Origin: Elysia chlorotica
Taxonomy: Eukaryota > Mollusca > Gastropoda > Plakobranchidae
DNA: 64,000 bases
Direction of reading: 5' to 3'
Assembly (NCBI GenBank): GCA_003991915.1
Contig: RQTK01000906.1
Span: 59,762-123,761 of the forward strand
Within the stretch, counting starts at the first letter, position 1. Each line of letters opens with the position of its first letter. The translations under genes and the position numbers were made by a program. The notes beneath the pieces were generated by a model, which worked only from the letters and a program-made list of their open reading frames with translations, made no database searches and was not told where the DNA came from. This document shows positions 58,502 through 64,000 of the stretch, in pieces.

Positions 58502-58662
58502 TTTTTTAAATAAAATCTATAACGAAAAAATTTACTGAATGCATGAACACATACTGTTATGGTGACTGGAGCTGGATCTTTATGCGCTTTTTTCGTAGGA
58601 GAGGGTGGATACCTGTTTCCAGTGACACTAAAAACATCCAGCTCTCTGTCCCTGGTAAAACA

Positions 58663-58710
58663 ATAATAATAATGATTAAAATAATAATAACAACAACAAT
58701 AATAATAATA

Positions 58711-58761
<51 letters not shown>

Positions 58762-58762
58762 G
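58663..58762. repeat. AAT microsatellite
   Basis: AAT/ATA repeat with a few changes near its start. The Ile-rich frame across it is not a gene. Confidence 0.95.
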
Positions 58763-59154
58763 TAAGTACAATGATGATAATATTATAATAATCTTATTAT
58801 ATATTTGTGAACTGGTGAAATTATTATCGTCTTCTCCGCCATAACTACTCAAGGTACAAACTTGAAATTTAGATACATTGGTACCTTGGAATTTTCTTAA
58901 TGTTTTAGGCTGGTTCGTTTATTTTTCACGATGATGCATAAAGCATTAATTAGATTTTAGAAATTGAAATTGTTTCGTCGATCAAGCAGCCATTGCTGAT
59001 TTTTTATCTCAGTTAGCTAATCGTAAGTGAAGGCGGGTTAGGTTCAAATAGGTGCGGGGCTCTGCTGGGGTTATAATATTTCAATAGTTGAGATTTCTTG
59101 GCGTTACATTAGCCATAATTATTATTATTTTCTTAAACCCATTCAATGTCAACA

Positions 59155-59545
59155 CTATCACTTATAGATCTATATAATATATTTTTTTCTTTCCATTCGA
59201 CACGTTCACGTGCGGGGCTCTGCCCGGGTTATAATACTGACTTCCAGATATATCGAATGGGGCTCTTTCGGGGTTTAAAAACATTCGAGCGCATTTTAAA
59301 TTCCATATGGACCAACGTCGATTATAATCGAAAAGGGGATAAACATGGATCTAAGAGATAAATCAAATAATTAGATATAGACTTCTACTACTCATAGATC
59401 TATGCATAATTTTTTTTTATTCTTTCCGTTCAACATGTTCACGCGGGGATCTTTTGGGGTTTAAAGCATTCTAACCCAATTTAAATTCCATATGGACCTA
59501 TGCCGAATATCATCGAAAAAAGGGGAAAAATTGATCTAAAAGAAA
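59155..59545. repeat. Two diverged tandem units of roughly 150-210 bp
   Basis: Unit 1 (59162-59360) and unit 2 (59395-59545) share ATAGATCTAT, TTCTTTCCRTTCRACAYGTT, CACG-CGGGG, TTTTCGGGGTTTAAAAACAT, TTTAAATTCCATATGGACC and ATCGAAAAGGGGA. A third partial copy of the GGGGCTCTGCTGGGGTTATA part is at 59055-59075. CAGTGTCCCAAAACC follows twice (59712, 59775), the second inside AACCTGAGCGAAGTCGGGCA. Confidence 0.75.
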
Positions 59546-59914
59546 TGTTGTCTACAAAGGAATCCTGTAAATATTTTAGCGTGAGTTATCAAGACTATTG
59601 ATATGCCCTTGTAAGTGGTGCACCCATTTGTATCACATCTTAATTTGCTTAGCTTTTTTTTTTGCTTTAAATTTTAAACTCTACAAATATGTATTACCAT
59701 TTTAGTTGCGCACAGTGTCCCAAAACCAAAGCTCTATTAGTATAACTTCTCAAAAACATTTTATTTCATTACAGTGTCCCAAAACCTGAGCGAAGTCGGG
59801 CATCCCAGCTAATAAACAATAACCATGAATCAGGATAAGTACTATTACTATTATCATTATCTCACATTGTATTTATTATCATAATGATTGACGATAATAT
59901 TAATAAAAACAGTA

Positions 59915-59921
59915 GCAGTAG

Positions 59922-59952
<31 letters not shown>

Positions 59953-60032
59953 AATCACAATACTACTACTGCTACTACTAATATGATGATGCTGATGATA
60001 ATAAAAAAAAAAAAAAAATAATAATAATAATG

Positions 60033-60071
<39 letters not shown>

Positions 60072-60072
60072 T
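59915..60072. repeat. AAT microsatellites and an A run
   Basis: AAT arrays at 59918-59957 and 60017-60072, with a pure A run at 60003-60017. The open frames here are translations of the arrays. Confidence 0.9.
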
Positions 60073-60409
60073 CACAACAAATTTTTATTAGATTAAAAAA
60101 AAAATACAACAAATTGATACAAAAAATATATGAGAATGTTGATTCAAAGTCAAAATCAAAGAAATTTACACAAAAAAAAATTGAAATCATTTTTTGCTCA
60201 GCAGAAAAAATTTTAAGTTAATCACATCTCATATTAGAATATGCATTGTAAGAAAAAAATTGTATGAAACGCTGGTAAAATAATCCTCGGTGATTAACCC
60301 TACAAGTGTCGCTAGTATTTAGTGTGTGGTGTCTGGCTATATTTAGTAAGTTATATAGGGGTCATAAATTGGACTGGGAGACAGCAAATATTTATTATAA
60401 ACCATAAAA

Positions 60410-60641
60410 CCTATACATTTTCTGAAAGCTGAAAGGGTCTAGAAAATTTTGAAGCGGGTTTCGGTACCATACAAGTGTTTTGTGACCTTGACATTGGCCT
60501 TGAAATGCCAAGGTCAGGTTTCTAGCCTAAAAAATATCTACTTTGTTATCAAATAACTTGGAAACCAACATGTTTAGCTCAAAAAGATAGGAATAAAAGT
60601 TGTAGAGAATTTATTCAGCTTTCAGAAAATGTATAGGTCTA
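60410..60641. repeat. 24-bp inverted repeat pair
   Basis: CCTATACATTTTCTGAAAGC(TGAA) at 60411-60434 is the reverse complement of 60618-60641 in the first 290-bp unit. The same word recurs in the second unit near 60908. A stem could form, or this may be an element end. Confidence 0.75.
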
Positions 60642-61034
60642 ATAGCCTCACACCAAGAGTAAACCAGCTGTAGCAGATCTACGCAACAGAACTAATGAAC
60701 ATAAACGTCAAGTAGGTCCCAAGTTTTCTCTCTGACCATTGCCACGGGTTTCGGTACCATACAAGTGTTTTGTGACCTTGACCTTGGCCTTGAAATGCCA
60801 AGGTGAGGTTTCTAGCCTAAAAAATATCTATTTTGTTATCAAATTACTTGGAAACCAACATGTTTAGCTTAAAAATATATGAATAAAAGTTGTAGATAAT
60901 TTATTCAGCTTTCAGAAAATGTATAGGTCTAATAGCCTCACACTAAGAGTAAACCAGCTGTATCAGTTCTACGCAACATAACTAATGAACATAAACGTCA
61001 AGTAGGTCCCAAGTTTTCTCTCTGACCATTGCCA
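60455..61034. repeat. Two tandem 290-bp units
   Basis: Units 60455-60744 and 60745-61034 both run from CGGGTTTCGGTACCATACAA to TCTCTCTGACCATTGCCA with about ten differences seen. Includes CTTGACCTTGGCCTTGAAAT. No frame is conserved. Confidence 0.93.
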
Positions 61035-61104
61035 ACACACAAGAATACATGTAAAAAGCATGCAGAAGTAGATTGAGTACTTAGCTGGTTATTCAGGTCT
61101 CTTT

Positions 61105-61275
61105 ATCAACTGGATCTACATCTAGATCTACATCTCCGTTTCTATCTACTTCTATCTCAACTGCTCTTGGAACTGAATCCCTAGGTCTAGATCTAAATCT
61201 AGATCTAGATTCTAGATCTAGATCTAACTACTGGCTCCCTGCCTTCACTGCCACTACTAGATCTAGATCTAGATA
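61105..61275. repeat. TCTAGA/AGATCT hexamer cluster
   Basis: Repeated TCTAGATCTAGATCT-type words with interruptions at 61112-61127, 61184-61226 and 61258-61273. The same word occurs in ones and twos all along the window (for example 4495, 27645, 31790, 56757). Confidence 0.85.
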
Positions 61276-61561
61276 AAATAACTGAAAATATCAAAATAAT
61301 CATCAATCTAACCATCTAAGACATCTAAAACTTGTTCTCGAGTAAGTAATTTCCTTCCTGATGGACCTGCTCCTTGGTTATAAATTGTTAGATTTTGTAG
61401 CTTTCAAGAGAAAATCGAGTGTCAACATGTAAACAAAGTTTGAGCTGAAAACAGCTGTTGTCTGCATTCAAAACAACACTGGAAGGAAGTGGAACAGACT
61501 CTTTAGTCCGCCATAAAATAAAGCCCCCTTTTACGGCCGATCTAATCGGCCGAAACACCAC

Positions 61562-62844
61562 AGCAAGTCAAGGTGAACTTACCAGCAGCGAGGGTTAAGA
61601 ACAGAGCTTCTAACCCAACCAATCACCTAAGTATACAGTCATAGTCAGAGCAGTGTAAAAACATGTATAAATACAATATAAGTTTTTGCAGTATGGTTGT
61701 CAGCTATGCAGTAATACTAGAATCAGTATTAAATCTTTCTTGCACACTTCAACAAAGGTACATTTTGTATTGCAGATATATTATTTAAAGCATTAAATTG
61801 TACCTTTTCAAGGTAACTTTGGGCAAAAGTTTCGACTTTGATATCAATTTCGAGGGAGATCTTTTACTCTTGGCCAGTATCTTCCCTGAAACAGTTTGTC
61901 CGCTCCTGTTCTGCCTAGACTCCTGTTGTTTTCTGATGCTAGCTGAAATAGACAAATTTTTGAAGCATAAAAACAAAATCTTTGACTGGCTAGTTTAGCG
62001 CATTGATTCAAAAGTCATCCCTAACTAAAATCTCCAGTTTTTTGGCTACTGTCAGAATATAGTTTTGCATATAATAATAAAGCTGGATAATGAATCAGCC
62101 CAATGCTCTAAACCCAGTGCTAACAAACAATATCATGTTTTGGACACTATAGATACACAAATCTGTAAACCAAACTGCGGGTAATAAATTGGAACGCTAT
62201 TTTTTTTTAACTCAAGAAAAATAGTGTAGCTGCTAAAAACACAAAGAAACTAGCAAAAAATTTCAAAGATGTTTTATAGTTAAGTCTTAAAAACCAAGAG
62301 AAAATTACTTTTTTTTCTCGGAGATTGCCTCACTTTCCATAAAACCCTTCAGATTTAGTTCTTTTATGTTAAAAATACAATTTTACGTTATCCTTAAGGA
62401 ATTATGTATTTAGTATTTTTTAAAGATTCAAATGTAAAAATATGACTCAAAAGTATACCATAGGAGTGTACATAAGAATGAGTAAATGATTTGAATACAT
62501 TTTATATATGTGAGGCAACCAGGGTGACTTAGGCACTAGTCTTCATTTCTATTATGTTAATCATTATGGTGTGTTAAAAACATTTCATAGATGCCCTTAA
62601 AAAAGTTGAAAACATGTTAGCTGTATCTTTTCTAGAGCCAAATATAGCCTTTTTGACTTGAAAATGAAAATTGTCAATATAAAGTAGTTTTCTATGTTAA
62701 AAACATTCCCACGGAACATCTAAAAAATAGTATAGTTATAATTATATCTGAAAACAAAATATTATAATTTTGTCAGAATTGTATTACTTTTCTTCAGATA
62801 AATAAAAGTAACAATCTGACCTGGTAAGTTCACCTTGACTTGCT
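61562..62844. mobile_element. Possible element with 24-bp inverted ends
   Basis: AGCAAGTCAAGGTGAACTTA(CCAG) at 61562-61585 is exactly inverted at 62821-62844. The 1.28 kb between holds no transposase but does contain the candidate exon at 61804. A 17-bp palindrome (GGCCGATCTAATCGGCC) lies just outside the left end. No target duplication was identified. Confidence 0.45.
61804..61942 (-). CDS. Candidate exon of a basic protein, perhaps an upstream exon of the PHF20-like gene
   Basis: TATTTCAG acceptor at 61943 and a weaker GTACAA donor bound 139 bp with an open frame: SIRKQQESRQNRSGQTVSGK, then KSKRSPSKLISKSKLLPKVT and LKR. The start phase (one base brought in) agrees with the neighbouring gene, but the end phase does not match the exon at 55556, so another exon or donor would be needed. 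Position and orientation are the only link. Confidence 0.3.
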
Positions 62845-64000
62845 TGAAAGATAGCTTGGCCTTTTGAGGGGGCGGTACAAGCTTTGTCTTCTGAGGGTAC
62901 AATGAAAAAACAAGAAATTCTGTCTCGAGCTAGGGATCACAGCGAACATTTTTTTCCAACCCCTGAATTTTACTGTATAACTTGAATGGATTTATGCCAG
63001 ATAATCAAATTGTCACCATTGCAAACCCAAACCATTGTCCTAATAAGCTTTTTAGAAGCAGCAAACAGAAATACAGAAGCATGCCAAAAGACATTTTATC
63101 CACCTATTCCTTTAAGTCAGCCCAAAAACCTGTTTTATCCCATTCCTGCCACATTATTATACAGTGTCAAAGTCGTTAGACCTTTCATACCTGTAATTCT
63201 AGAATTTATTGACATACCTGATTCTTTTAAATATAGCCTCTTCGAAATCAGCACATGTTATTTGAGCATTGGTTTTTAAATGAAATGAACAGAATTGTCA
63301 CCCCTTTATAAAAGTGATAATTATAATAATATAGGAAGCACAAATAACTGTAAAGTTTGTAGAATATAATGAAAAATCATGCTAACTCAAAATGGCGTAG
63401 TTTAACAAAAGTGGTATCACAAGTGAAACAAATTTAATATTTTGAATCAAAAGTACTAATTGCAATGGCTGCTAAAAACATTTGTTATTTATTGTTTCTG
63501 TAATTTTGTTTCTTATAGGTAGTAATGATGAGCAGCAGATTTCATTACATTCTGCAATCCTATTTTTACAGGATAAACCACGACAATGACAGGGAGTGGA
63601 CTTTATAAAATCTTTGCTTTCACGGAAATTTGTGGTTCCGGGAAAAACTGTGATCCCTGTCAGATGGTTATAATATTAGGAATGTGATTTCACTAAAAGT
63701 TACAAAACGCACTGTAAGACATGAGCTCCGCTCTAGCCCACCAAGCAAGATGATTGTGTAAAGCAAACAGAACGATTTATTTTTGTTTTTAAAAGGGAAC
63801 ATAGACTGCGAACAAATAATACAACTTTTTTTTTAGATCTACTACAAGATGACACTGTGATGTTTGTGCTAGAGTAACTTTCGCAAAATATCGTTCCCTA
63901 TACCAACACCAACGTGCAGTAAGGAATGTTAATGGGTAACTTCAAGTCTCTCTCCTTTTTGAACACCAAAATTGGCAAAGGCACACTGAGAACACAAGAA
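62845..64000. other. Right end of the window, nothing recognised
   Basis: AT-rich. A weak fourth copy of the 41050-type repeat (GTGATTTCACTAAAAGTTAC) is near 63685-63900. The frames at 62982-63179 and 62986-63279 overlap and show no recognised protein. Confidence 0.35.

Noticed and set aside
60455-61034. CRISPR-like or prokaryotic repeat array
   Set aside because: Two long tandem units without spacers in a spliced eukaryotic context.

Overview
The window reads as nuclear DNA of an animal, most likely a mollusc and probably a gastropod. It has AT-rich introns with canonical GT/AG splice sites, long GA/CT, AAT and ATC microsatellites, several tRNA-derived SINEs, non-LTR retrotransposon fragments, small terminal-inverted-repeat elements, and very frequent short TCTAGA/AGATCT strings. 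The taxon is inferred from this texture and from how the proteins read; nothing here names a species. No prokaryotic features are present. Many apparent open frames are only microsatellites.

Layout. 0-0.5 kb: first exon of a small secreted protein (minus). 2-4 kb: a 110-bp minisatellite, a 139-bp direct repeat and two long ATC arrays. 5.2-9.5 kb: a three-exon plus-strand gene for an unrecognised, very basic protein, with a 565-bp inverted-repeat element in one intron and a second element in the other. 11.7-18 kb: mobile-element territory, with a CT minisatellite plus SINE, an RTE-type reverse transcriptase fragment between two perfect 99-bp repeats, and a 376-codon piggyBac transposase lacking its N-terminus. 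18.4-19 kb: an isolated exon beside repeat ends. 19.3-33.9 kb: EMC2 (minus), nine exons, introns full of repeats, last coding exon not found. 34.8-35.3 kb: a THAP-domain exon (plus), diverging from EMC2. 35.9-36.3 kb: a decayed LINE end. 36.8-43.4 kb: DNALI1, the axonemal dynein light intermediate chain p28 (plus), complete, with a second possible C-terminus. 45.5-55.6 kb: a PHF20-like chromatin reader (minus), ten joined exons covering the C2H2 finger, the PHD finger and the C-terminal tail. 55.1-56.4 kb: a 371-bp inverted duplication that copies one of its exons onto the other strand. 56.4-64 kb: mostly repeats, with one possible further exon.

The three recognised host genes are unrelated in function: ER membrane-protein insertion (EMC2), ciliary inner-arm dynein (DNALI1) and histone-mark reading (PHF20-like). 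DNALI1 and the PHF20-like gene converge; EMC2 and the THAP exon diverge. All exon joins given were checked by hand for splice dinucleotides and reading phase. Family names rest on recognising protein motifs, not on a database search.

The observations most worth a second look are: the phase-perfect alternative 3' end of DNALI1; the inverted exon duplication in the PHF20-like gene; the long perfect direct repeats around a LINE fragment and around a SINE; and the unrecognised basic gene whose first and last exons look like old duplicates of each other.
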